In this document: positions 12,901 through 26,828 of the stretch, piece by piece | Numbering within the stretch: the stretch's first letter is position 1 | How the letters are laid out: each line of letters begins with the position of its first letter | From: Bugula neritina | Lineage: Eukaryota > Bryozoa > Gymnolaemata > Cheilostomatida > Bugulidae | DNA length: 64,000 nucleotides | Reading direction: 5' to 3' | Assembly (NCBI GenBank): GCA_964035545.1 | Contig: OZ037769.1 | Coordinates: 15,747,133 to 15,811,132 of the forward strand | Translations under genes and position numbers: made by a program | The notes under the pieces: generated by a model | Told to the model about the DNA's origin: nothing | Seen by the model: the letters and a program-made list of their open reading frames with translations, nothing else | The model's database searches: none

Positions 12901-15622
12901 AATTTATGCTGTAAACACTTGCATAATCCAGTAAAATATTTATTCATAATATGAAATTCTCTCTTTATCTCTTTGAAGTTCATGAGGGGTCATAGACTAC
13001 CAGCTCTGTGCCATTAAACTTGGCTGGAATGTATTATTCCTTAACATTTGTTAGGATAATTTGCACAAGTAGGTTAATGGCCTTTTTATTAAAGAAGCTA
13101 CTAGCTCACAAGTTTGCTGAAATACAAGAAAGTTTTGAGGTGTAAATGCCATGAACTGTCAAGCATGACATTATGTAATAATGTGTTTTTTGTTTGCCTG
13201 CTAACATTTTTACTACAGGAGTCAAAAGTCTCCAGATAAACTTGTTTACACATTGCCTCATTGCCAACATAATCACACCTCTACCATCATTAGTATCAGC
13301 GGTTGTGTAAACTGTGGGAATTACTTCTGACAGCGCGCTGACTTGTGTTTGTACATCAACTCAGGTGTTTGGCAATTATCTTTTTACTGATGATGTAAAA
13401 AAATAAACAAATGCTGGATTGGCATTTCTGTTTTATGACTATTCAACAACAACATTGTTGCTAAGGCTGTTAGATCAGGAATTCTATCTTTTCCTCCATG
13501 GTTATTCTCCTGAAGTTCAGTGTTATCTCCCCTGGTTTTCTATCTCCTTGCCAAGAGAGCTTCGCCCTATGAGTTAGACAACCTTTGGAACGGCTACACC
13601 GTTCTACACGCTGGTCACAAGTGTGAATGCACCCTTTAGACAGCAACTGATTGCAACTTGTGGATACAGTCAAGGAACTTCTGCCAAGGCCTATTGCTGT
13701 TGGCTGAGGGCTAACAACAACACCCTATGCTGCCACAAGCATGGGCAGCAAGCTACCTCTGTCACTTCCACTACTTTAGTGTCTTGCAATATGGTATCTC
13801 TCCTCAAACTTGTGGAATGCATATTTCACCCTGCAAAACAATTTTCCAGCTACATTCTTGCAATAATGAGCTCGGAGCTAGTCAATGACCTTCGTATATA
13901 TCAGATATAGTCATTGCTACTCAATCAGTGGAAGAGGTACTGCTGCTAGGCATATACGATTCATCCATTAGCTTTTCCAAGAATATCTCTACTCAACTTT
14001 AAATAATCTATGATGAATTCCCAGCTGAAGGCTGTGTGTTGCTGTCCAGATATAGCGCTGCCTTACACTAAGTCATCTTGAACGTTGCTCTGGGACTTGT
14101 AATTTATCCAATAAACAATGTTTATTTCAATACCTTGTTCTACTATTCGGGAGATAGTTGCATGCAGAGATCTTGTAAAGTTGTTTCCTGTATTGCTGCC
14201 TCCCTCATTGCTGCCTATTGATTTTAATAGTGGTCTGATTTGTCTAATTGAATAGTTCACTTGGCAGAGGGTGCCTTGTAATTTGGAAACTAGAAGAATA
14301 TTTTCAGCTGTTATGTTGAAGTGTTTCTGCAGCTAAATCTAGGATCCTAAATCCTTAATAAAAAAAGTTAGGTGCACTTACTAGCTTTAGTGCAAGGTCA
14401 AATGGAGTACAGCGATTAGCCTTGCAAGAATGTAGTCTTGCTGGTTCATTCAGATTAGGATTAGCATACTACAGGATCCTGCTACTACCTGCAAGCACTT
14501 GCTCTGCACTGGTTTACCATAAACAACCCTTCTGGGAACAGCATTTTATAATATCGCTGAATTAGAAGAAAAACGATTTATTTTAGTAAGTAGCTGCAAG
14601 CTGCGGCTCAGCTTGGCTTCTGTATGATTACATCACAAACTTATAGCTGCGTAACCATCTCACATTCCATTATATTGTTTGAACTGGTAATACACAAGTT
14701 GTAGTGAGCTCAGGCATTGTTTGTAAGCAACACTAGCTTGTCCAAGCAGCATTTATGCCTACATGAAGCAGCTGCATATTAAGAGTACTTTAACATGGGT
14801 ATTAGCTGCCGCAATTCCTAATAAATGCTTCATTTTCACAGAATTTCATTTCTCATTATGATGGCATTAGACTTATTTTCCCATAGTATAGTGGAAGTCT
14901 CCACATAATAGCTATAGAAAGTATTTAACTATTAATAACAGGGCTGGCATTTTACACTGCTTCCTTGTAAATGATATGTTCTTGCGTTTAACTCACACAA
15001 GCTAAAACCACGCAGCAATGTTGGGTGTAAACACTTTTTACTGCAGTATACACTCTTTACTGCTCTGCTATGCTAGTTTTAGTGCTATTTTTAAACAATT
15101 TCAAAGAATTTTCGTAACCCAGCAATGTCATGTGATCAGCATGGTGCGCGGTTCACATGACTACAACTGCTACTGCTGATAGTCCTAGTACAATAGGTTA
15201 ATGTTTGCACCAGTCACGTGACCATAATATTTAGTCATGTGATATGCACTCAACAAGTCCATAGCAACAGTAAAAGCTTAGTTTATCTGTAGCCCTTAGC
15301 GATCAGTATACAAATAATCACAGCACCGAATCTAAGCCAGGGTTCAAAGTTCTTTGACTGTGAGACTAGAGTGTAGTTGGGGCGGGTTGAAAAGACATCC
15401 GAGTTGATTAGCCTGAATGCACAGGGCCCCTGCTAAATACCTTTGAGTATTGATCTATTATCAGACTGCTTATTAACATGGTTGTATAACACAAACATTG
15501 AATAGCTTTAGTTGTCTTTTGGAATTTCAAATATTTACAGCATGTCAACTGAAATGTGTGGGAGAAAAATACTTAGGAGTATAAAGATTTCAGCCTCTCC
15601 CAGTGCAGTGTTGTATAGTTGT
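9955..15622. other. 5.7-kb gene-poor stretch
   Basis: No protein-coding gene or RNA gene could be supported. The longest frames (for example 12,137-12,412 + and 13,623-13,910 +) have no recognisable domain. No large tandem repeat is present. Confidence 0.45.
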
Positions 15623-15825
15623 GTACTGTAGGGGTTTATGTTGCACATAGTTGTACTGTAGTGGTTTATGTTGCACATAGTTGTACTGTAGTGGTATATG
15701 TTGTATAGTTGTACTGTAGTGGTTTATGTTGCACATGGTTGTACTGTAGTGGTTTATGTTGCACATAGTTTTACTGTAGTGGTTTGTGTTGCACATTGCT
15801 GTACTGTAGTGGTTTATGTTGTATA
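15623..15825. repeat. 30-bp minisatellite, about 7 copies
   Basis: The unit contains GTACTGTAGTGGTTTATG followed by TTGCACATAGTT. One copy is shortened. The 30-bp period is a multiple of three, which keeps a frame open on the minus strand and explains the His/Asn/Tyr-rich frame there. Confidence 0.93.
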
Positions 15826-18487
15826 GCAATAGCAGCTCCTAAAACAGAATGTTGACTGTGCAGTGAACTCTTTCCCTGTTAGTTGGTTCTTATTTTCTTG
15901 TTGGCTGAAGGTAGTTGGTCCTGTAAAGCGCATGTTGGTCTCTTTACCTGGCCAGGGACCAGAATACAGGAGGCCCAAACGTCTGCTGTCTAGTTGCAGA
16001 AGACTGGCTGAATCCAGTGAGACTCGTGCCTATTAAAGGCTGCTGCGTGTCAACCTGGCACACTCGCATATTGTGCATTGTTAGACTCTACCTGCACGGT
16101 ATCCTGCCCATTGTTCTTCTGCTGCACAATCCCCCAGATCTACCTGATTAGCTGAACACTCTTATGTCTAATTCTCTCTCTGCAACGTGACTCCTTTGTG
16201 CTAATTGAACTCATTTTACTTTAGAATTTCTTCCACAATTCAAGCTCTTCCATCCTGAGTGCGTGCAAATGTTTTTTCCATTGTTCTATTTTCTACTAAA
16301 TTAACAAATTATATAAACAAAAAAGTTACAGTATTGCCATGAATTGCAGTAAACATGTTTTTTAGGGAATGTTATGATTGTTGATTTCCTTATGATATTT
16401 TCAGATGTACATTTTCTGTATGTGAAAATTTAAAATTAGAAGCAAAATATGACAATCAAAGTATAATAGATATTGTCTTGTTTTTAATTTATTTTGGAAA
16501 AGTAGATATTTGGCAGCGGTTAGAGACAGTGGTTAGAGACAGGGTAGGGTGTACAAGTATGAAAATAGCAACCTCATGGTTTAGTAGGCTGACTGCTTAT
16601 CAATAAATAGTCATTTATGAATGACTATTCTTGGATCTGACTATAATTCTCACTAAAAGCTTTTCTAATATTCAATATATCCGACACTCAATGTGAGGGT
16701 ATTTATACACATGTCAGTCTTATCGCATTTAGGCCTATTTTTAAAAGGCCTAATGCTGATCTTATTGCAGATACTTGGTTATATTTCTCCCATCTCTTTC
16801 ACATTCAACATAGTTTTAACACTAGTTAGTTATAGTTCCTACATTGTAAGTCCCTGGTGTAGGGTTTCACTAGGAAATGATTTCAAGAAAAGATGGAGGC
16901 ACAATATTTGTGCAAGTTACTCCTGTATCACCACTTGGGACCACAGCTCACCAAACTTCTCCAAATTTCTCCAACTTGAAATGTAGATCTTGCAGAACTT
17001 GCATTTAGCGCAGAGCAAGGTTCCCGAAACTACTGTTTTCTTGCAACTATTGTGATTGCAGCATCAACCTATAAAAAATGGAAATATTGGCTAATTTTGC
17101 GGACAAGTTTGTTCACAGTAGACTATTACTCTCTCCCTCCATGTTTCTACAGTTTTAGTGTACATAAAACAGTCTTTATGTACACTAAAACTGTTTTATG
17201 TACACTAACCAGTTTTAATTCTAATTTTATGTACACTATTTGTAACGCATCTCTTGGGAAACATAATTATTACTCTAATTTAATTCATAGCTATTCGAAC
17301 TACACTTGAACTGAAATCCTGAATTATGAATATTTCAACCCCCTGTCCCCTCATCGTGTTGAGTTGTGGTGCATTCTGGGAAGAGGCTAGTTGTTTACTG
17401 GTTGGCCTCTAGTTTGTGGTTTGACCAGAGTTCACTCTGCTGGCTACAGGTGCTTAACTGGACAAGTAGTTGGTCAACTTGCCCACTTGTTTTCCTGTAG
17501 TTTTTAAAAAGCAAGGTGAATGACCTGCTGGACACATAACAGGGTCTCTCTGAGTGCGGACAGTTTCCTCTTCTGGTCAACCAACAGAAACCTCTCTACT
17601 CTTTGTTCTAAAAGCAAACCAAACTCTAGTTCAACTATATTGGGCTTCTTTCTGTGTGTAGCGTGCTGATTGGCTGAAACCTAGAGGGACCAAGTATTTA
17701 GTGTTACAACACAGTAGCAATTCCTTCAGTTCTGTAATTTCTGCCATTTTATATTGCAGAACTCTCTTCTCGTAGTTTGCAGAGGTTATCTGCATGCGCT
17801 GTAGCTACTGTAGCTACACATCTAGTAAGACAAGGTAATGGGGTTGTTGCCATCCAGTTTAATGCCACGTGCAGGTCATTCCCTCCATTCCAGTGGTAGC
17901 TAAGCAGTGGAGATGCCATTAACATGAAATATATCAGTTTCTGCATTAATGAGAGTACACAGGGTGTTCACCTTTACTCAGCTCTCTGCCAGTTATTCTC
18001 CCATCAAGTTGTCTGCATGCATCACAAAACCTAACCTCAGTGCCACCAGAAGGTGTGCAGCACACTGTTGAGGGGGGGTGAGGGACCTCTCGTAATGACT
18101 TTAATCAAAGAGGTACTACGCTAGTTGTCAGGTGTGTGTGTGTTGGAGTTGCTACAGCAAGTTGAATATCTCAAACTCTCTCTTCAAAAAGATTATATAA
18201 AGTGATTGTGGGAGACATGGGGGTAGTAGTACATGCATATAGTAATGCAGTAAACTGTGGGTTAGAAGCCATCTGTCACATGATCAGACTGGTCAGCGTG
18301 TCCAATGAGTTTCAGTCTGCTGTAATCAGCTAGTTTACTCTGCTTGCCACGTTACCATCTAACCATCTACATTCTACTCAGTGCCTTATCAGCTGGTCTC
18401 ATGCACCACGTGTCTACATTTCAGTGTCTCGCCTCACTGTATCGCCTCACTGTCCCACCTCACTGTCTCACCTTAGTGTCTACATCT

Positions 18488-18488
<1 letters not shown>
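15826..18488. other. intergenic with a strong hairpin
   Basis: No gene supported. The notable structure is the inverted repeat at 17,150-17,193, described separately. Confidence 0.45.
17150..17193. repeat. perfect 19-bp inverted repeat
   Basis: CAGTTTTAGTGTACATAAA at 17,150-17,168 is the exact reverse complement of 17,175-17,193, separated by a 6-base loop ACAGTC. Two further direct copies of TTTATGTACACTA follow at about 17,196 and 17,226. No coding context. It may be the end of a small inverted-repeat transposon or a fold-back element. Confidence 0.85.
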
Positions 18489-18525
<37 letters not shown>

Positions 18526-18543
18526 GTACTGCTACTACTACTA

Positions 18544-18588
<45 letters not shown>

Positions 18589-18633
18589 ATACTACTAGTA
18601 CTGTTACTACTACTACTACCACTACTACTATTA
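18489..18633 (+). repeat. (ACT)n triplet array 3
   Basis: About 145 bp of ACT triplets with a few AGT, GCT and ACC variants. Confidence 0.95.
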
Positions 18634-19003
18634 CATTCAGGTATAAAGTTGTGACAATATATTATTTTGGTATTTATTATTTACTGATTGTTTGTTTGCA
18701 CAGGATGGCCATTGATAAGTCAGCAATGTCACTTTGGCAGCAGCTCCTTGGGAATTCAGTTAGTAATTAGTTGTTGGAAGTCTGCCAGATATCATCACCA
18801 CAGGAGGCCAAGGAGTACAAGGGCGGCACTGTAAACTCAACTGCATGGAAAGTGAAACTTCGCCAAAGTCTGACTCAAGAAATAAGTAACTGGTTATGTG
18901 GTGGCTTCAAAAATGTATGCATCACTTACAACACTAACTGCAATACTATTTAGTATTCTAGTAAAACTTGCAATGATCATTAAGTGTTGTGCAAGTTTGT
19001 TGA

Positions 19004-19115
19004 ACTGATATTTATATATTGTTTTTATTTCACTGATATTTATATATTGTTTTTATTTCACTGATATTTATATATTGTTTTTATTTCACTGATATTTATA
19101 TATTGTTTTTATTTT
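19004..19115. repeat. 28-bp tandem repeat, 4 copies
   Basis: The unit ACTGATATTTATATATTG plus TTTTTATTTC repeats four times. The first copies are identical and the last runs into an A/T-rich tail with AATAAA. Near-identity indicates recent expansion. Confidence 0.95.
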
Positions 19116-19313
19116 ATGCAAATAATAAAAATAAATGTGATAGATGACATATCGTTGAGTTCTTTCTGAGTGATTGATTTAGCTAGTGGTAGACAGAGGG
19201 CTTTGGTAACTCTGCCTTGCCTCTGTCTGGCTCACTGGCTATTCACAGTGCTTCTTCTTACCTCTACACATAAAGAGCTGAAGTTGGTTTAAAGGGAGAG
19301 CAAACTACTTATG

Positions 19314-20102
19314 GGGCTGCCACACTACAGTCAAAACGGCCATCTTGAACGCGTTTTCGAGGCTAAGCGTTGACCTCTGTGACGTCACAACTGTCTGATT
19401 TCTGAACGCAACTGTCAGTTTTTAGCGATGCGATGAAAGTTCAACATGTTCAACTGTCATCGCTGAAGTTGAGCGATCAGCCAATCACTGACTGGCCAGG
19501 TAAACCCTGATTGGTTAAGTGCTTTTACTTTTTCCACGTGCTACTAGCGAGCATTATTATTTGATTTGGTTCTTCGAAAATTATATTAATTTACTTTTAA
19601 AATAATTATGATGAAGTTATGTATGAAAGTTTCAATAAATCATGAAAATAAGTATTAATTAGATAAATTTTGCTGAATTTTATCTGCATATTTAGTTTTT
19701 CTAATTTGGTTGAATTTTATTAGCGTACTATTTAGTTCTTTAGGCTAGTGAATGAGCTTGAATAAAGCTAAGTAATATCATTAAATAAAGCTAGTAATTT
19801 TGAATAATTGAAGCTAGTAAATTAGAATAAAAATAACTAGAAAATCTTATTAAATTATGCTAGTAAATCTCAAAAAATTGCGCTAAATTTAATTGTGGGT
19901 TACTGTGGATACTGCAGAAACTGGTTTATGGCATTCCTATTGGTTTAAAAGTTTACTGCGAGACTAGAGACAGTTAGCTTTCATCGTTCGTAGTGAACTG
20001 TAGTGTGACCAGCAAAAAGTAGGACGTGACGTTGAAGATATGCGCGAGCAGCTTCAAAATGGCCGCCACAGTCGAGTTTCGACTGTAGTGTGTCATGGGC
20101 AT
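19314..20102. mobile_element. MITE-like non-autonomous DNA element
   Basis: The ends are imperfect inverted copies. The left end reads GCCACACTACAGTC then AAAAC and GGCCATCTTGAA. The right end, reverse complemented, reads GACACACTACAGTC then GAAAC, an extra 13 bases, and GGCCATTTTGAA. The right end also contains CAGTCGA-GTT-TCGACTG as a local hairpin. The interior is AT-rich and non-coding. The outer core resembles the terminal GGGCCACACT of the element at 47,408-47,731. The exact ends and target duplication are not resolved. Confidence 0.55.
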
Positions 20103-20562
20103 TAGAGGTCCTCTTTGTGTGATCCAATGCTCTGGTATCTTAGGATATTATGCTAATTCAGAGGCCAATTCAGTTCACTAGGAAATCATGATATTTAAGT
20201 AGAATCTAGTTTCGTCAGGCAGCTTGCAGAACACATCTGGAAAAGTTAAACATCTCATCCCTCTCCTACTCATACTCTGGTATTTGGCAAAAAATGGATT
20301 CATTTTTTTGCTGTTTTGAGACCTACCATAGTTAGTTAGCACAGGGACTTGTGGGCACACGCAACGCAACGTGAATGACATGGAGATGTTTTTGTCTACA
20401 GCTTATAACTGACAGTTGAGTTCTGTTAGCTGGGAAGTGTCACCAGGCATTTTTCACTGTAAACGGTAAACACCAGCCTTGTGTGCCAAAACCCATCGAG
20501 GCCTGTGCCTGTTTGGAACCTTTTAGTACTGGAGCTGCATGTAGTAATGAGTTTACCCAAAA

Positions 20563-20633
20563 GCCCCTGTGGTGTAATGGTTGGCTACCAGTTCGAAAAC
20601 TGGAGGTCTCGGGTTTGAATCCCAGTGGGGGAA
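20563..20633 (+). mobile_element. tRNA-like element, type 2
   Basis: It starts GCCCCTGTGGTGTAATGGTT (A-box-like) and has GGTTTGAATCC (B-box-like). The 3' CAGTGGGGGA can pair partly with the 5' GCCCCTG. The anticodon arm is a perfect inverted repeat CCAGTT-CGAA-AACTGG, so a normal 7-base loop is not available. It is probably a tRNA pseudogene or SINE head rather than a working tRNA. A related sequence lies at 35,501-35,572. Confidence 0.5.
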
Positions 20634-23600
20634 TTATTTTATACTGCAAATGTGCATAGAAATGTTGACCCACACACTTCTGCAAGGCAAGCTGTCGGTG
20701 CTAAATATAGAACAGTGAGTTGTCAATGGCTCTGCGGCAGCTGCTGCCAGTTCTCATGATGAAGAAATCTCAATCCACCATGACACTGGTGACACCAGCT
20801 TCCAAAAATAGTTTGTTGGATAAATTTAGCTTCAGAGGATGTTTATGGCTCCCAGCAGTTTTTATCATCTTTTCTCTGGGTGATGTAAGAAGGTAAACGC
20901 TGCCTATAATCGCAGAAAGCCAGTGGTCTCCGTGCAAAGGGTAGTTTTTTGTAAAGGATGTTTTCATAATAATATACGATTCCAAATAAATATGCGTGCA
21001 AAAAGCTATTTTTTAGAAATGTTGCTAGTTTTGCTTCTTCCCAAATTAAAGCTCATGCTGAGGTTGAATAGCTTACTTAATAAAATACTGAGGTCAAAGC
21101 TATTACCTTTGTAACAACTGAAAGTTGGTTAGTTTTGTTTAACTGACCTATTACATAAGTTTTGAAACAATGCGTTAGAACATTGGTAATGTGAAAGCTG
21201 ACAAATTCCAGAAGATCAGCTGATATAAACACCTACCAGTTTCTCTAAACATCTGCCGTTTCATTTTTGTCAAGTCATTCTCCCTAAGCTACACGTCCCA
21301 GTTTCTCCCCAGCTTCAATTGAGCATTAATATCGCTGAAATATACGCAGCACCTTGTGTAAATATTTGTAGTGGGTTGATGTAGTACTACACATCACTAC
21401 TCAAGACACTTGAATATATTTCGCATTAGCAGTAATCGATGGTTCAAGGAAACAAGTAATTTCCAGTTTCCTGTTTGCGTCTGTACCACGTAATTTTTAA
21501 CGTGTGCAGGTGTATCAACTTTTTCATTGTTTTTTTTTATATATTTCACTTTAACCTAGAACAAACTGGTCCACGTCTCCCGATGTTGCAAGCAGACCCA
21601 ATATTTGAATAGGCAACACCCATTTTTCAGATTAGTTCACGTATTAGTGAAGAAGATAAGAGAGTAAGAGCAATAAATACACATATTAATATCCAGACTT
21701 TCAGCAAAAGGCTCGAGTACCTTAACTCTGTTAACAACTATTCAGGCTTAGCTCAGTGCATGAGTGTCAAAATTTTTAACTTATTGCAATGCTTTTGCAA
21801 CAGTTTTTCACAATTGTTACATTTTTTGAAATCATTATGAAAATGTGACTTGCATTTGTTTGGAACTTTAACGTTTTAAGAGGATTTATTTAGTTGTAGC
21901 CTTTTGACCTTTCTATGGGTAAACAGACATGATATGAAGCAAATTTTGCTTGGTAGGAATCTAACAGCATTATATAAACTATGTAAGCCAATATGTTGCC
22001 CATTATGTGCTGCGCTTTTCACACAAACTCTAAGTTACAGCATGTTTTTAATTATAGAATTTGTTCTTAAATATTGACATGAAGCAAAAGCAAAGAAGTG
22101 AAAGAGAATTAATAAAAGATGTTTAGACCTAGTTGAGTTTTTGTTCAACTATTATTAGCACAGTAATTATAGATCCTTGGTCTGTGTATTACAATAAAAT
22201 TTAACCAGTTGTGGTTTTAAAAAGTCAATATTCAGAGCGATCATTGTCGGATGATTGAGCTAGCAAGTGGGTCTGTTGGTGCAAGTGACAAAAGAGTCAG
22301 TGATGTGGCACTTGTGTCTGTCTGTTCAACAGAAATATGGGCTAGAAACTGAGGACCTTCTTTGTGAGATAATGAGTACTTGGGTACTTTCAGGGCAAAA
22401 TCTGTGTCCTTTCTCAAAGGTCGTGCGGATGGAATGTGCCAAGGAAAGGAGATTTACCACTTAGTAAGCAATGCCGTGTCTGTGCGCGGAATATTCACCA
22501 CATAAAAACATTTAACCTCTCATCAACAAAATGGTGCCTCCGCAGAATTGCATATTTGGTAATAGAGTTACACTGTAGAAAGGAGCATTAATAATCTAAG
22601 TAAGTATAGAAAATCTATAATTATAGACCCACATCTAATTATCAAGGCAGAGGCAGCTAAAATAACACTAAGAAGTTATATTTAGAGACAGAGTAAGCCC
22701 ATTATGTCCCAGATGTATTGATAATTCTGCCACTCATGTTAGGTTAACCATAAGAAATTGAAAAAGGAGTATTTGCTCAAGTGTGCTACATGTGAGCAGC
22801 ATTTGCTGTGCTCAATAGGTCAGCTTATTCTAGTAACTATTTGACTAAAGTAATTAGTTGCATAAGTCTACTGTACTGTTACAGGTGGGGAGAGCCTTCC
22901 TTACAACCTTCAGCATCAATGACCTTCAATATTGCAAGGGCGCAAATCAGTAGCTGAGAATTGAAGTTTAACTACAGCCATTTAAATTTCAGCATCATTT
23001 CACAGTTTCGGAGAAATTGTTTCGCTCCATTACTTATTATTGCCAAAATTAAAATCATTTATTGTCCAAATTTAGTGCATCTTTCAAAATATGACATTTC
23101 AAGTACAAAATGCTAATTATTTCAATATCTTTCACATTGTGAAATGACAAAGAGAAGATTTTCACTTTTAGGTCAAACTAGATGTAAGTCAACAAAAGCT
23201 CATGTTCAGCTACTTGGTGTTTTTTTCAACAAGTGTTAAAAATAAATTTCCACAGACAAGAATAATTCGGGGTTACTGTGATTTGGCTTTTCTCTGTTAT
23301 AATTAAGTGCTCAATATTCATTGTTTCAACAAAGGAATAGACTTGAGTTGCGCTCAGTCTGACCGCAGACCCACTCTCTTCTCAGACTCATTCATGAAAT
23401 CATAACCACTTGGGTGTTTATTTAGTGCTATTGGGTGATAGAAATAATGAGGTCTAACCTCCTCCGGATATCTTAACTTTAAGGTCATATATAAGATGGG
23501 GTTTTGTGGTCAAATGCCCACCTATACTTATCGGTTTACTTTACAGAGTTGAATATTATCTCTCTATCCACTGTTTATTTGTGGTATAAATTATAATTTA

Positions 23601-26600
23601 ATGAACGGCTTAAAATCCTTCAACTGGACAGCTATCTTGTCCTGATTACTCTACTCTATTATAAAATATATTCAGTGGTTAGAGTAGCCCTAGGAATGCC
23701 TGCTACGGCAGTTGATATTGGGAGCTACTAAATTATTGATTTGTCTAGACCAGAGAGCAACGACTCAAAGGACACTGGCTATTTATTTCGGACAGTATTA
23801 ATTTATTGCTTTACATTACTACTGATATTAAGCTACAAATGTTACTGCTACCCAGCTATTAGCTGTTGAATTCAAATCGATTAATATGAAATTATGTTTT
23901 ATTTGAGTTCCATTGAAGTTTTGGCTTGCCTTGTGCTTTTGTTGGTTACATAACGGTTTACTGATTTAATGATACTATAAGCAATAGCGTGGTACTAGCT
24001 GTTGGCCAATGAAACACGAGGGTTTATTGCTACACGTCATGTTATCATTTTGCCGATCATCATGACACGTTAATGTGATGCATTACGTAAAGACCACTAA
24101 CACTATCTCCATTTTCATTGGCTGTTATTTGTTATTACTACTCACAACAAGTGCCCCGTTGGCTAGTAGTCACAAGAGTTAATGGTGTTTATAGTCACAA
24201 CTTGCTATAAACATTAAAACATGCAGCAAAAAATAAATTTTGATGTTTTAGTCTTTAATCAGAGTTTTTTTAACAATTCTATTTACTACTACATTATACA
24301 CTTACAAGGCATGGCACATATGCTATGCAGACTTATTCTCAATTTATGTAACAGTTTTTTTCTTGTGGATTGTCAAAGTTTCAACTCCTCCCATTTCTTA
24401 CAGATTTTGCAAGATCATTTTTAGCGAAGCAAAATTAATATTCTCTCTCCATCCGAACACTGTAGTGTCTCATTATTCACTTTTTTGCTATGAAATTCTA
24501 TCTCCTAACCCAAGTTCTTAGCATGGTTGATTGTTACCTTCTTTATTTCAACTATGAGGCAATTGTATGCAAGAAGATGGCTCTACATCAAACATTATTC
24601 AAGTTGAGTGTTGCAATGTGTTTACGTTCCAGTTAAACAGCCATGAATGACTGAAAAACTCCCAGCCAAATCAGAGATAAGAAGGCAAATATTGCGTAAG
24701 TTATATCAGCCATTCATACGCTTCATGACAGAGGAGTTAGAAATTAGGGTGGATGTAACTTAATAGGGTTAGGTACACATTGCACCAACACTCGGCTTAT
24801 CAGCTTAGAGCTTTGTATTTTATTGCTGATGATTTCATCTCCAGTCCATTCAGACCTAATTTTGTCGGAAGTACCATCCCTTTGTAAAGCAATATTTACC
24901 AACGGATGGGCCCAGTATCTCCTTACAAAGCAGTTCATTCAGAAGACTATCTCAATACCTACGAGGACATCTCATCAATCAACAGACAGTCAAATTCTTG
25001 GCTAAAATTAAGTTCAGGGGGTGGTTGCTGTAAGCCGTTAGCAGACTTGGGCCCGATGGGTCTCCTTTGTTTTTGACCCGCATGCACTGGGAAGCATAAA
25101 CACTTATTATCAGACCCATTCAATTTGTAATTTGCAATCAAATTTTTGTGAATAAAAATTGAACTTAAAGTTTGATGTGAACAAACAAGGAATGCACTGA
25201 CTGTTTGACTTACGTGTAAAGGGAGTAGAATTGCCACATTCTTTGTTAAGTGAAAAGCTGTCTCCAGTCAGCTACTCAAGGGAATTCTTTAATTCACTAC
25301 AAATTCAATCAACAGGTATTCAACTTAATAACTGGGGGTGTAGCAGAATTGGCAACTTTTGAAATGCACATATACAGCCCACATCTCCTTGCTGTACAAT
25401 ACGTTTGTGGGGGTAGCAACTGTAAGTGGTGGGCTAAGACCTTTCCTATGAACATCTACTGGGGGTGACCTGGATATGCATTGTCCTTGGGGTGTGTGAT
25501 GTCCCAGCCCACCAGCTACCCCACATAGGAAACGATATGTAGGCAGCTCAATTAACTTAGCAATAAACCCCAGCAATTGTTATCAAGCACATGACAGCTG
25601 CCTACTCAAAATATTATGGAGAATTCGGTAACTGGAGTAACGGAACCAGCATAAATGTAGTTATTCGTGATACATAAAAACTTTGACCGAAATTATGTCA
25701 CCTATTGGCTCTAAATCAGCCCTCAATTTAGTATATTTTAACCTATTTCTACGGCAGAACTTTTATGTGTTGGAATTTTTGTCTTTCCCGATTATGTTGC
25801 CAAGCGAGCCAACTCTTTGAAATATAATTCTTAAGCTTTATTACAAAATTAATCCGTCAGGGAGTTGAGAAACTTCCTTGTCCTAGATCTTATGTCAAAC
25901 ATGGCTGAACTCAACTCTGCTTCAACTTACAATACAAATATTTTAGGAATTTCTTTTTGACCCATTCTTTGAAATTAATCACTCAATTCAACCTTGCGTT
26001 ATGGTTTACAACATAGTTGAAAATGTGTTTCTCATTTTTATTGGCAAGTTTCAGTAGAAATGTTGCTCCATTGTCACAAATTTCTTAACATTTTGATTCA
26101 AACGCTCTATTGGGTACGAGCTTCCTGTTCCCTGGATGTCACTCAGTCGGAGCGTTGCAGACCAACTATAAATAACTCAATTACTTGGAAAATGGAGCAA
26201 CTTTTATGAAATATTTCAACAGTTCAACATGGAGCTGTGAAATGTGGTAATAGCATAGAGAGAGGGAGTGCAATCATATTTCCTCATGCTGTTAAGGCAA
26301 TTAACATTATATCCCTATTTTCATTCCATTTATGGTATTGACCAAGGCTTCCTCGTGTTTTACAAGTTAATAATATTTTGGGTTTGTAAAAATTAGACTT
26401 TGCCCTCCTTGAGTTTAGAGATAACCGAGTTGGTACAACTTTGTACCAAGCCACGTGCTGCAGTGGAGAATGAATATAAACATCTCCAAGTTGCTATCAA
26501 TTATGAAATATTTTTGTTTGATTATGAGTTTTCGCTGTTTAGATAGCCTTGAAGTGTTCGTGTAATGGTGCTCTGGCCCTCACATATTTCCAGTGTACTT

Positions 26601-26828
26601 TGTTCTGAGAATTTCACCTTTGATCTGTAAGTTTAGCGCTTTGAGATTTTCTGTCACATGACTTGCAGATGTACTGGCATGTGAAAGTAAGTTAGGCGCA
26701 TATCATGTATATATTAACAGCAGCATTTTCCTTTTCTGGCTGTCGTGTTTTAGGTCAGCGCAATTTGCTGTTATGACAGCGCTGTTTGCTGTTGTGACGT
26801 TACATCAAGCATTTCATTGCCTTCAAAA
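20634..26828. other. 6.2-kb gene-poor stretch
   Basis: No exon, RNA gene or large repeat could be supported on either strand. Open frames are under 95 codons and without recognisable domains. Confidence 0.45.

Noticed and set aside
20440-20685. Minus-strand 81-codon frame containing GFKPETSSFRTGSQPLHHRG
   Set aside because: The protein-like stretch is the reverse translation of the tRNA-like element at 20,563-20,633, a common false positive.
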